From Terrimesophilobacter sp036565765 (GTDB lineage Bacteria > Actinomycetota > Actinomycetes > Actinomycetales > Microbacteriaceae), in NCBI RefSeq assembly GCF_036565765.1, contig NZ_DATCXP010000071.1: a DNA stretch of 22,872 nt, one strand, 5' to 3'. Numbering within the stretch: position 1 is the stretch's first letter; each line of letters begins with the position of its first letter. A program made the translations under genes and the position numbers. A model generated the notes under the pieces. That model had not been told where the DNA came from and did no database searches. It saw nothing but the letters and a program-made list of their open reading frames with translations. Of this stretch, positions 1-7,203 are shown piece by piece.

Positions 1-378
1 TGGATCGGCGAGCACATCTACATCGGCGGATACTTCTGGTTCATGGGACGGCTCCTCGGCCACCCGCCGCTGTTCGGCTCGAATTTCGCGATGCATTCCG
101 CCATCTGGGCGCAGCTGCGTCCTGGACTCGACCCCACCCGGCCGCGGGTGCACGACGACCTGCAGCTGAGCTACCGGCTGACGCCGGAGATGACCGTCAT
201 CTACGAGAAGTCGCTGCGGGTCGGAGTGTCGGCGAGGCCGTTCAGCACGTTGCGCGGTTTCGGTCGTCGTCTCGGCTGGGGCGGGCTGGGCCTGTGGCAG
301 AACCGCGGCTGGCGTCGGAACTTCCAGACCCCGGATGACGACCAGCCTCCGGAAGGAGCTCGGTCAGGTCTGGACTGA
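1..378 (+). CDS. Glycosyltransferase family 2, C-terminal part (5' end outside window)
   Basis: The frame is open from the first base of the window and ends in TGA at 376-378, so only the last 125 residues are seen. The segment around GSNFAMHSAIW, followed by HDDLQLSYRL, resembles the acceptor and catalytic-base region of GT-2 enzymes, where an acidic (E/D)D pair lies just before a D-x-SxRL stretch. The arginine- and tryptophan-rich tail (FGRRLGWGGLGLWQNRGWRR) looks like a basic membrane-proximal end. Such enzymes move a sugar from a nucleotide-sugar to a cell-envelope glycan or lipid, but the acceptor cannot be told from this fragment. An internal ATG at 43 is not the start, because the homology-like sequence continues upstream of it. 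The family call is fairly safe; the function is open. Confidence 0.7.
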   Translation, partial: WIGEHIYIGGYFWFMGRLLGHPPLFGSNFAMHSAIWAQLRPGLDPTRPRVHDDLQLSYRLTPEMTVIYEKSLRVGVSARPFSTLRGFGRRLGWGGLGLWQNRGWRRNFQTPDDDQPPEGARSGLD

Positions 379-427
379 GCCGGTGCCATCGGAACGGGTC
401 CCGGGACGGCGGCCCCACAGCCCGCAG

Positions 428-449
428 CCGTCACGGGACTGTGATACGG
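428..449 (+). terminator. Weak hairpin downstream of the glycosyltransferase
   Basis: CCGTCAC (428-434) can pair with GTG plus ACGG (441-449, two-base bulge) around a six-base loop. It lies about 50 bases after the glycosyltransferase stop. There is no T-run, and the stem is short, so this is only a possible terminator. The rest of 379-548 shows no other clear structure; TAAACT at 503-508 could be a -10 box for the next gene. Confidence 0.25.
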
Positions 450-548
450 TCACCCCCAGCTTTGGGGCAATATTGGGTGTTCTCTGGGGATTGATCGCCC
501 TCTAAACTTCGAACGTACCCAAGCTGACATGATTGCGGGGATCGATCC

Positions 549-1832
549 TTGGACGACAATAGCTTCTATGGCGCTCCGGCGGGCTGGTATCCAGACCCCC
601 TGGGGCTTCCGCAACTCCGCTGGTGGGACAGTACCGCTTGGACGCATCAGACCGCTGAGGCGCGTGCGCCCATGGTCATGCAGGAGACCACCTTCGCCTG
701 GCCCGAGGACGAGCTCGACCAGGACCAGGACCTTCTCACCCGCCGCGAACGGCGTGAACGTGAACGCCGCGACGGCAACGACGCCCCACCGCCCACCGCT
801 CTGACGCTTCTCCAGTTGGAGCCGCCGTCGGTGAGCGACGTCCAGGTCGACGTTCCGGAGCCGTCACCGTTCTCCGCATTCGACGCCGCGCAGGACTACC
901 CGGACACACGCGCGGAGATCCCGAACCCGATGTCGGCAAGCCGTGCGACCTCGTTGCAGGACCAGCAGGCCGACTCGTTCCCCGCCTCTTCGTACGATGA
1001 CGTGTACCCGGCGACATCGTACGCAGAACCGGCGACAGCGCCCGAGTACCCGCAACAGGATGCTCCCGCGTTCTCGTTCTTCACCGCGGAGGATGCGGAG
1101 CAACCGCGCCAGAGCTTCGACTGGGCGCAGCAGCCTGCCCAACCTCAAGCGGCCTACCAGGAGCCGGCCGTCCACGGGCGGCAGCCTCGTCGCCAGACGC
1201 AGAGCGCCCAGGGGCAGCCCCACGGCTCCACCAACAACGGCGCGGTGTGGATGATCGCGCTCATCCCGCTCGTCCAGCTGGTCCTGAGCCTTCTCGTGCT
1301 CACCGCGTTCGGAACCGCAGACGCCTCCTGGGTCATGGCTGCCATCTGGCTCGCCCCGTACCCGGTCGTCGTCGGGCTCGCGGCACTCGACCGGGCAAGC
1401 CTGAGGAAGTCGGGACACGAGCACACCGCTCACTGGCTCTGGGCGCTCCTGACCGCACCGATCTACCTGGTCGTGCGCGCGGTCGCCTCGATCCGCGAAT
1501 CCGGCGGCGGCTTCGGCCCCGTGCTCGTGTGGTTCGCCCTCGGACTTCTGCAGATCGGCTCGATCGTCGCCGTTCCCGGTCTGCTGATCTCGACGGTACC
1601 GGCGGTGTTCGCCGGCCAGGCAGAACAGTCGATCGTCTCGGACGCTGCGGTGATCGGCTCGAAGCTCGAGGTGACCTGCCCGACATCGCCGCCCGTGCTC
1701 ATCGGCCAGACGTTCAACTGTTCCGGGCTGCAGTCCTCCGGCGAGAACCTGGACATCGAAGTCAGCCTCCAGCGCGTCAACGGCTGGATCGACTGGCGCG
1801 TCGACGACTGGGGCATTTACACGATCGGCTGA
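549..1832 (+). CDS. DUF2510 membrane protein with disordered linker and DUF4333-like C-terminus
   Basis: The protein has 427 aa. Residues 9-34 (GAPAGWYPDPLG, then LRWWDSTAWT) are a typical DUF2510 domain, a short tryptophan-rich module found almost only in Actinobacteria. Residues 35-230 are low-complexity, acidic and rich in P, Q, A, S and Y, so probably disordered and cytoplasmic. Four hydrophobic segments follow at about 231-254, 260-280, 295-313 and 322-348. The last 55 residues hold two cysteines (C377, C391) in a CPTSPP...GQTFNC context like DUF4333, a small extracytoplasmic domain. The start is TTG at 549: an in-frame TGA at 525-527 leaves no good alternative, and GGGG lies 8 bases upstream. 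The ATG at 529 is in another frame. The function is unknown; a stress-sensing or envelope role is only a guess. Confidence 0.8.
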   Translation: MDDNSFYGAPAGWYPDPLGLPQLRWWDSTAWTHQTAEARAPMVMQETTFAWPEDELDQDQDLLTRRERRERERRDGNDAPPPTALTLLQLEPPSVSDVQVDVPEPSPFSAFDAAQDYPDTRAEIPNPMSASRATSLQDQQADSFPASSYDDVYPATSYAEPATAPEYPQQDAPAFSFFTAEDAEQPRQSFDWAQQPAQPQAAYQEPAVHGRQPRRQTQSAQGQPHGSTNNGAVWMIALIPLVQLVLSLLVLTAFGTADASWVMAAIWLAPYPVVVGLAALDRASLRKSGHEHTAHWLWALLTAPIYLVVRAVASIRESGGGFGPVLVWFALGLLQIGSIVAVPGLLISTVPAVFAGQAEQSIVSDAAVIGSKLEVTCPTSPPVLIGQTFNCSGLQSSGENLDIEVSLQRVNGWIDWRVDDWGIYTIG

Positions 1833-1849
1833 TCCCCGACGACAGAGCT

Positions 1850-1888
1850 ATCGCGCCGTGACGATCCCGAAGGTCGGCACGGCGCGAT
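1850..1888. terminator. Bidirectional terminator between convergent genes
   Basis: A perfect 11-bp inverted repeat, ATCGCGCCGTG (1850-1860) and CACGGCGCGAT (1878-1888), encloses a 17-base loop. It sits in the 61-base gap between two convergent genes whose stop codons are at 1832 and 1894. There is no long T-run on either side, as is common in high-GC actinobacteria. Confidence 0.7.
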
Positions 1889-1893
1889 TCTGA

Positions 1894-2319
1894 TCACAGG
1901 GCACGGTAGTCATCCCGCGGAATCCAGCGCACTCCATCCCGATGACTGAGCAGGATGCCGCGCACCGGCATCCCCTCCCGGTCGCACGCCGAGTGAATGG
2001 CCCTCGCCCAGTCGCGGTCACGCGAAGTGATCCCGGGGCCGTGGAGTTCCTCGATGACGAAGATGACCCAGGTCCCGCCGACCGTCCTCGCCGTGTCGTG
2101 GACGGCCATGGCGAACTGCCCGGCCCCGTCATCCGGGAGCTCGGCGGGGAGATGGTCGACCGGAATCAGCAGCGGCAGCTGCACCTGATCGTCGTCGAGG
2201 AACAGCAGCCACAGGGCTCGCCTGCTGGCCCGCCCGATCAGCGCGTCGACGCGGCGCTCGATCGCCGCATCGGTCAGGAGCGGTTCCAGCCGGGCTTGCT
2301 CATAAGTGGGGATCGTCAT
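1894..2319 (-). CDS. Hypothetical protein, 141 aa, unrecognised
   Basis: I do not recognise the family. The protein is soluble, with no signal peptide or membrane segment, and has alternating hydrophobic strands (ALWLLFLDDD, LPLLIPVDHL, TWVIFVIEEL, RGILLSHRDG) that suggest a compact alpha/beta fold. I chose ATG at 2319, giving MTIPTYEQAR. The same frame stays open to 2388, but that part would run through a strong terminator hairpin (2354-2393) and encodes an arginine-rich, unlikely N-terminus. The gene converges on the DUF2510 gene and lies downstream, on the same strand, of the NCS2 permease, from which the terminator separates it. No function is proposed. Confidence 0.65.
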   Translation of the reverse strand: MTIPTYEQARLEPLLTDAAIERRVDALIGRASRRALWLLFLDDDQVQLPLLIPVDHLPAELPDDGAGQFAMAVHDTARTVGGTWVIFVIEELHGPGITSRDRDWARAIHSACDREGMPVRGILLSHRDGVRWIPRDDYRAL

Positions 2320-2353
2320 CCGGCCATCGTCGTCGCTGCCGGCGCGCCGCAAT

Positions 2354-2393
2354 CGGCAATGGCGCCGGATCGGCGGATCCGGCGCCATTGCTG
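2354..2393 (-). terminator. Strong intrinsic terminator of the NCS2 permease gene
   Basis: GCAATGGCGCCGGATC (2356-2371) and GATCCGGCGCCATTGC (2376-2391) form a perfect 16-bp stem with a GGCG loop. It can be extended by a G-T and a C-G pair. The stem lies 25 bases after the permease stop codon and has no U-tract. It also helps to reject an upstream start for the 141-aa protein. Confidence 0.8.
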
Positions 2394-2417
2394 GTGCCTG
2401 TTGAGGAGAAGTGCCTA

Positions 2418-3950
2418 CTACCCGCCGAACAGCACCTCGATCGGTCCGCGCGCGAAGTAGATCAGGAAGCCGGCCGCGACGATCCAGAGCAGCGGCGAGA
2501 TGCCCTTTGCCTTGCCGGCGAGCGTGCGCACGACGACCCAGGAGATGAAGCCGACGCCGATGCCGTTCGCGATCGAGTAGGTGAGCGGCATCACGATCAC
2601 CGTGAGGAACACAGGAAGGCCGATCGAGAACTCGCTCCAGTTCACGTCCTTGATCTGCGAAACCATGAGCACACCGACGACGACGAGCGCGGCGCCGGCG
2701 ACCTCGAGCGGAACGACCTGGGTGAGCGGTGTGAAGAACATCGCGAGCAGGAACAGCGCCCCGGTCACGACGCTCGCGAACCCGGTGCGGGCGCCCTCCC
2801 CGACGCCGGCGGCGGAGTCGATGAAGATCGTGTTCGATGAACCGGAGGTCGCCCCGCCGGCGACCGCGCCGATACCCTCGACGATCAGAGCGGACTTGAG
2901 CCTCGGGAAGTTACCCTGCGCATCCGCGAGGCCTGCCTCCTTGGTCAGTCCGGTGAGCGTTCCGACCGCGTCGAAGAAGTTCGTGAACACGAGCGTGAAG
3001 ACGAGCATGATGCCTGCAAGGGCGCCGATGCGGCCGAACGCGCCGAAGTCGAATGCGCCGATGAGTCCGAGGTCGGGCACCGAGACGATCGATGCCGGGA
3101 GCGCCGGCACGTTCAGGCTCCAGCCGCCAGGGTGCGGGCCGCCTGCGTCGAACGCCGGGCCGAGCTTGAAGATCGCCTCCGCGACGATCGCGATGACGGT
3201 CGTGACGAGGATGCCGATGAGCAGTGCGCCCTTGACCTTGCGTGCCATAAGCACGCCCATGATGAGCAGTCCGAGGATGAAGGTGAGGGTCGGGATCGTC
3301 GTGATCGAACCGCCGTCGCCGAGCTGCACCGGCGGGCTAGCGGCGCCGCTCGAGCGCACGAATCCTGCGTCGACGAGGCCGATGAACGCGATGAACAGCC
3401 CGATCCCGACCGTGATGGCGATCTTGAGCTGGGCGGGGACCGCCTTGAAGATGAGCTCCCGCAGCTTCGTCGCCGAGAGAAGCACGATGATGAGGCCGTT
3501 GATGACGACGAGTCCCATCGCCTCGGCCCAGGTCACCTGGCCGACGACGCTCACGGCGAGGAACGAGTTGATCCCGAGCCCTGCGGCGAGGCCGAACGGC
3601 AGATTCGCGACGAGGCCGAACAGGATCGTCATGACTCCCGCGGTGAGGCCGGTCACGGCGGCCACCTGCACGCCGTCGAGCGTGTTGCCGCTGACATCCG
3701 CGACGCCGCCGAGGATGAGCGGGTTCAGGATGACGATGTAGGCCATCGTCATGAAGGTGACGAGCCCACCGCGCACCTCGCGGCTGATCGTCGACTTGCG
3801 GAAGGAGATCTCGAAGAACGAGTCGAAGCGCTCGCGGAAGTTGCGCCCGCTCCCCCGCTTCACGGGGTTGTGCAGCGCCCAATCGGTCGCGACGGCGGTG
3901 GTCTCTGTCGAATCTGGGATGTCGGATGTCGTGGAAATGGTCGGCTCCAA
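2418..3950 (-). CDS. NCS2-family purine permease (AzgA/PbuG type)
   Basis: This 510-aa membrane protein belongs to the AzgA-like branch of the NCS2 family, which imports adenine, guanine or hypoxanthine with protons. Family hallmarks are the opening TFMTMAYIVILNPLIL, the GLAAGLGINSF stretch, NFFDAVGTLTGL in the middle, and the ATSGSSNTIFIDSAAGVGEG region that carries substrate-site residues. About 12-14 hydrophobic segments can be seen. The TTG at 3950 gives a polar N-terminal tail of about 50 residues before the core, longer than usual for the family, so the true start could be further in. The gene is divergent from the drug antiporter and ends in a strong terminator, so it is probably a single-gene unit. 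The exact purine cannot be read from the sequence. Confidence 0.9.
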   Translation of the reverse strand: MEPTISTTSDIPDSTETTAVATDWALHNPVKRGSGRNFRERFDSFFEISFRKSTISREVRGGLVTFMTMAYIVILNPLILGGVADVSGNTLDGVQVAAVTGLTAGVMTILFGLVANLPFGLAAGLGINSFLAVSVVGQVTWAEAMGLVVINGLIIVLLSATKLRELIFKAVPAQLKIAITVGIGLFIAFIGLVDAGFVRSSGAASPPVQLGDGGSITTIPTLTFILGLLIMGVLMARKVKGALLIGILVTTVIAIVAEAIFKLGPAFDAGGPHPGGWSLNVPALPASIVSVPDLGLIGAFDFGAFGRIGALAGIMLVFTLVFTNFFDAVGTLTGLTKEAGLADAQGNFPRLKSALIVEGIGAVAGGATSGSSNTIFIDSAAGVGEGARTGFASVVTGALFLLAMFFTPLTQVVPLEVAGAALVVVGVLMVSQIKDVNWSEFSIGLPVFLTVIVMPLTYSIANGIGVGFISWVVVRTLAGKAKGISPLLWIVAAGFLIYFARGPIEVLFGG

Positions 3951-4056
3951 AGCTCGCGGTTGGCGGGAACGGTATCACCCTATTGGTCAGACGACACCAC
4001 GCGCAGGACGGACGCGCTGAGTTCTGCGGGATCCACCTCCTGCCACGCCAGGACGG

Positions 4057-4062
4057 TACCGT
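4057..4062 (+). promoter_or_regulatory. Predicted -10 box of a leaderless promoter for the MFS gene
   Basis: TACCGT ends exactly six bases before the ATG at 4069. That places it at -12 to -7 if transcription starts on the A of the start codon. There is no convincing Shine-Dalgarno sequence. The box is half of a 10-bp palindrome, ACGGTACCGT (4053-4062), which presents TACCGT on both strands and could also be a regulator site. Confidence 0.5.
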
Positions 4063-4068
4063 TGAGCA

Positions 4069-5535
4069 ATGACCTCAGAGGGCGGCTGGCTCAGCGATCG
4101 GGAACGACGGCGCCTCACCCGCCGGCCGAGCGACCGCGCCATGACGGCGACGCTCGCAACGACCGGCCTCATCGCCGCGACGATGCAGACGCTCGTGACG
4201 CCCATCATCCCGCAGCTCCCCGTGCTCCTGGACACGACCGTCGCCGACGCCCAGTGGGTGCTCACGGCGACCCTGCTCGCCGCGGCGATTGCTACGCCGA
4301 TCGCCGGGAGGCTCGGCGACATGTACGGGAAGCGCCGCATGGCCCTGACCCTGCTCATGATCATGACCTTCGGGTCGATCGTCGCCGCGCTGTCCAACAC
4401 CCTCGTTCCCATGATCGTCGGGCGCGCGCTGCAGGGAGTCGGTCTCGGCGTGATCGCGCTCGGGATCAGCATCCTCCGCGATGTGATCCATCCGAAGAAG
4501 CTCGGCGGTGCCGTCGCCCTGGTGAGCGCAACGATGGGCGTCGGCGGCGCGATCGGGCTCGCGGTCTCCGCCCTCATCGCCGAGAGCATCGACTGGCACT
4601 ACCTGTTCTGGCTCACCGTCCTGCTCGGTGTTATCGCATTCGTCCTCGTGATCACGATCATCCCGGTGAGCACGCTGCGCACCGCCGGCCGGTTCGACTG
4701 GGGCGGGGCGATCGGCTTCTCGATCGGGCTCGTCGGGATCCTGCTCGGGGTGTCCAAGGGCAATGAGTGGGGCTGGACGAGCCCCGCGATCCTGAGCCTG
4801 CTCATCGGAGGGGCGGTCGTCTTCGCCGTGTGGGGCGCGTACGAACTCCGGGTGTCCGACCCGCTCATCGATCTGCGCGTTGCGGCCCGCCGGCCGGTGC
4901 TGCTCACCAACCTTGCCTCGATCGCGGTGGGGTTCGCGTTCTTCGTGACCGCTGCCGCGCAGCCGATCCTGCTCGAGTTGCCGACCGACACCGGCGTCGG
5001 CCTCGGCCAGACGTTGCTCGTGGCGAGCCTGTGCCTCATGCCGAACGGCATCGTCATGTTCCTCGTGTCGCCGCTCGCCGCGCGGCTGTCGAACGCGCGC
5101 GGACCGCGCACGAGTCTTGTGCTCGGCGGATTCGTGATCGCGGTCGCGTTCGGCATCGCGGTGTTCCTCATGCACGAGGTCTGGCACGTCATCCTGGTGT
5201 CGACGCTCGTGGGGCTCGGGACCGGGTTCGCCTACTCGGCCATGCCGACGCTCATCATGCACTCCGTTCCACCGACCGAGACCGCCGCGGCGAACGGGCT
5301 GAACTCGGTCATGCGCACGCTCGGCTCGACGGTCGCCGCGAGCCTCATCGGCGTCATCCTGTCATCGAGTTTCGTGCTCTCGAACGGCATCGAGATCCCG
5401 ACGCGCGAGGCGTTCCAGGTCGTGTTCGCACTGGCTGCCGGCGTCGCCTTCGTCGGGACGATCGTCGCCGTGTTCATCCCGCGGCGCGAGCGCCGCTACG
5501 AGGATACGCAGAGCATCCCGATCCAACGGGGCTGA
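4069..5535 (+). CDS. MFS transporter, DHA2 (14-TM drug:H+ antiporter) type
   Basis: This 488-aa protein is of the usual length for the DHA2 branch of the major facilitator superfamily (EmrB/QacA-like), which expels lipophilic or cationic compounds by proton exchange. Motif A is clear between the second and third helices (GRLGDMYGKRR, residues 80-90). The helix with GRALQGVGLGVIALGISILRD (motif-B-like arginine and a glycine-rich face) and the following GATMGVGGAIG-type motif C region support an antiporter. About 14 hydrophobic segments are visible, ending in a short charged tail. It is divergent from the NCS2 permease and its stop lies five bases from the stop of the convergent SDR. The substrate is unknown. 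Confidence 0.85.
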   Translation: MTSEGGWLSDRERRRLTRRPSDRAMTATLATTGLIAATMQTLVTPIIPQLPVLLDTTVADAQWVLTATLLAAAIATPIAGRLGDMYGKRRMALTLLMIMTFGSIVAALSNTLVPMIVGRALQGVGLGVIALGISILRDVIHPKKLGGAVALVSATMGVGGAIGLAVSALIAESIDWHYLFWLTVLLGVIAFVLVITIIPVSTLRTAGRFDWGGAIGFSIGLVGILLGVSKGNEWGWTSPAILSLLIGGAVVFAVWGAYELRVSDPLIDLRVAARRPVLLTNLASIAVGFAFFVTAAAQPILLELPTDTGVGLGQTLLVASLCLMPNGIVMFLVSPLAARLSNARGPRTSLVLGGFVIAVAFGIAVFLMHEVWHVILVSTLVGLGTGFAYSAMPTLIMHSVPPTETAAANGLNSVMRTLGSTVAASLIGVILSSSFVLSNGIEIPTREAFQVVFALAAGVAFVGTIVAVFIPRRERRYEDTQSIPIQRG

Positions 5536-5540
5536 GTGTC

Positions 5541-6350
5541 TCAGGCGACCTGCCAGCCTCCGTCGACGACCAGGTGCTGGCCGGTCACGTACGAGCTCAG
5601 CTCGCTGGCAAGGTAGAGGAAGGTGTTCGCGACGTCGTCCGGGGTGCCCAGTCGACCCAGCGGAATCCTGGCCTCGAACGCCCCGCGCTCATCCGCAGCG
5701 CTGCGACCGGACTCCGCGGAGCGACGCTCGAAGAGATCGTCGAGCATCGCCGTGGCGATCTGGCCGGGGCACACCGAGTTCACACGGATGCCGGCGGACG
5801 CCAGCTCCGCCGCCATCGACTGTGCGAGCCCGATCACTCCGAACTTCGAGGCGGAATAGGCCGCATTGCCAGGGCCTCCACGCACGCCGAACAACGAGGA
5901 AGAGAACATGATGCTCCCGCTGCGCTCCGCCTGCACCATCCTGCGCGCGAACACGGTCGCCGTGTGGAACGCGCCGGAGAGGTTCACGGAGATGACCCGG
6001 TCCCACTCGCGCCGGCTGATCTCCACGGCCGGCTTGGCCACGAGGATCCCGGCGTTCGCGACGATGAGGTCGCACACCCCGAGCCCGGCCTCGACCCGAT
6101 CGGCGACCCTCTCGAGATCGTCGGGATCGGCGACGTCGACACCGACACCGATGGCCCGCACTCCGTGTGCGGCTGCGATCCCCGCGGCGACAGTCGCAGC
6201 GGCAGCCTCATCGAGATCGGCGATCACGACGTCAGCCCCCTCTCGCGCGAAGCGGTCGGCGACGCTCGCACCGATCGCGCCGACAGCGCCCGTCACGAAG
6301 GCGATACGCCCCCGCAGAAGCCCTTCAGCCCTGGCGTTGTTGTCACTCAT
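5541..6350 (-). CDS. SDR-family NAD(P)-dependent oxidoreductase (last gene of the long operon)
   Basis: This 269-aa classical short-chain dehydrogenase has the dinucleotide-binding TGAVGAIG (20-27), an acidic D45 at the end of the second strand that favours NAD over NADP, NAG at 99-101, serines at 150-152 and the catalytic Y165-SAS-K169. The conserved PGQIAT and YVTGQHLVVDGGW end are also present. Such enzymes oxidise or reduce an alcohol/ketone pair; the substrate is unknown. The ATG at 6350 has an AAGGAGGG ribosome site and overlaps the stop of the MBL hydrolase gene by four bases (ATGA). The frame stays open upstream to 7067, but that part is only the out-of-frame image of the hydrolase gene. 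As it is coupled to a lactonase-like hydrolase, a dehydrogenase/lactonase pair is possible. Confidence 0.92.
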   Translation of the reverse strand: MSDNNARAEGLLRGRIAFVTGAVGAIGASVADRFAREGADVVIADLDEAAAATVAAGIAAAHGVRAIGVGVDVADPDDLERVADRVEAGLGVCDLIVANAGILVAKPAVEISRREWDRVISVNLSGAFHTATVFARRMVQAERSGSIMFSSSLFGVRGGPGNAAYSASKFGVIGLAQSMAAELASAGIRVNSVCPGQIATAMLDDLFERRSAESGRSAADERGAFEARIPLGRLGTPDDVANTFLYLASELSSYVTGQHLVVDGGWQVA

Positions 6351-7201
6351 CGATGGCCCTCCTTGGGTTGCCTTACCGCATTCAGCACGAGCTGGTCGTG
6401 ACCAGGAATCAGGTGCGCCCGGTTGTCCCGCGCCACCTCGAGCAGGCGCTCGAGGGAGCGATGGGCGTTCGCCTCGTCCTCCGCGGCACCATGGGCATAC
6501 GAGCCGCATGGCACGTGGTCGAGGAAGTTCTGGGCGAGATCCGCGGCATCCCCGGCCATGAGCCAGGTGCCGGTGTCGCTCAGGTCGACCCTGAAGGACA
6601 TATGCCCTGGGGTGTGCCCTGGCGTCGAGACCGCGTGCACCCCCGGAGCAAGCTGCTCGTCGCCGTCGAGAATCCGCCACTGCGTCCCCGGTTCCGACCA
6701 GTCCGGCCGGTGAAAGCCCTCGGCGATGCCGACAACTCCGCTCTGCACGAATTCGAGCTCTTTCGCCTGGATCGCGATCGGCACTCCCGCGCGCACCAGG
6801 GTGGGGATGCCGCCGGAGTGATCGACGTGCATATGGGTGACTGCCGCGAGTGCGATGTCGGAGGGAACCAGCCCGACTTCGGCGAGGGCGCTCTCGAGCG
6901 GGTCCTCCCCCTTGCCCCAGTTCCAGTGGTCGCCGGAGGGCGGCTCGGGGTAGAGGTGCCAGTCGAGCTCCAGGTTCGGGGCGCCGACGCCCCCGGCCCG
7001 ATACGCCGCGGTGTTGTCCGGCGAGTCGTGGGCCGCACGCGACATTCCGGTGTCGAGCAGCACCCAACCCTCGCTCGTCTCCACGAGGGTGCCGAACAGC
7101 GGCTCCCAGTACAGGTGATGCCGACCGCCTGCCAGCGATAGGTTCTTGGAGACCCGTTCCGCTCCGTATTGCAGGAAGAACAGGCGGTCGGCCGTGCCCA
7201 T
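6347..7201 (-). CDS. MBL-fold metallo-hydrolase, AHL-lactonase-like
   Basis: This 284-aa metallo-beta-lactamase-fold enzyme has the metal motif H123-x-H125-x-D127-H128 (THMHVDHSGG), H196 and H200 in TPGHTPGH, the bridging D218 in AGDAAD, and H268 in PGHD. The set is complete for a two-metal hydrolase. The spacing and the GTLVETSEGWVLLDTGMS start resemble N-acyl-homoserine-lactone lactonases (AiiA/AttM type), but this branch also hydrolyses other lactones and esters. It starts two bases after the NCS1 permease stop, with AAGGAG upstream, and overlaps the SDR gene by four bases. That position speaks for a metabolic step, such as lactone opening after an SDR oxidation, rather than quorum quenching. 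There is no signal peptide, so it is cytoplasmic. Confidence 0.88.
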   Translation of the reverse strand: MGTADRLFFLQYGAERVSKNLSLAGGRHHLYWEPLFGTLVETSEGWVLLDTGMSRAAHDSPDNTAAYRAGGVGAPNLELDWHLYPEPPSGDHWNWGKGEDPLESALAEVGLVPSDIALAAVTHMHVDHSGGIPTLVRAGVPIAIQAKELEFVQSGVVGIAEGFHRPDWSEPGTQWRILDGDEQLAPGVHAVSTPGHTPGHMSFRVDLSDTGTWLMAGDAADLAQNFLDHVPCGSYAHGAAEDEANAHRSLERLLEVARDNRAHLIPGHDQLVLNAVRQPKEGHR

Positions 7202-7203
7202 GG

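Noticed and set aside
3951..4068. A purine riboswitch or other structured leader before the NCS2 permease
   Set aside because: I found no conserved purine-riboswitch core or stable multi-stem structure in this short gap.
3132..4766. A 544-codon open frame on the plus strand opposite the NCS2 permease and over the antiporter
   Set aside because: It is extremely rich in Arg, Asp, Glu and His, has no motifs, and covers two clearly real genes; it is an effect of high GC.
5532..5544. CTGAG-TGT-CTCAG hairpin between convergent antiporter and SDR genes as terminator
   Set aside because: The stem has only five pairs, a three-base loop and no U-run, so it is too weak to call.
6351..7067. N-terminal extension of the terminal SDR
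   Set aside because: The region codes for the MBL hydrolase in another frame; the SDR has its own AAGGAGGG and ATG at 6350.
6347..7201. A quorum-quenching AHL lactonase
   Set aside because: The motifs allow it, but the gene is locked inside a catabolic operon with no signalling genes nearby, so a metabolic lactone or ester is more likely.
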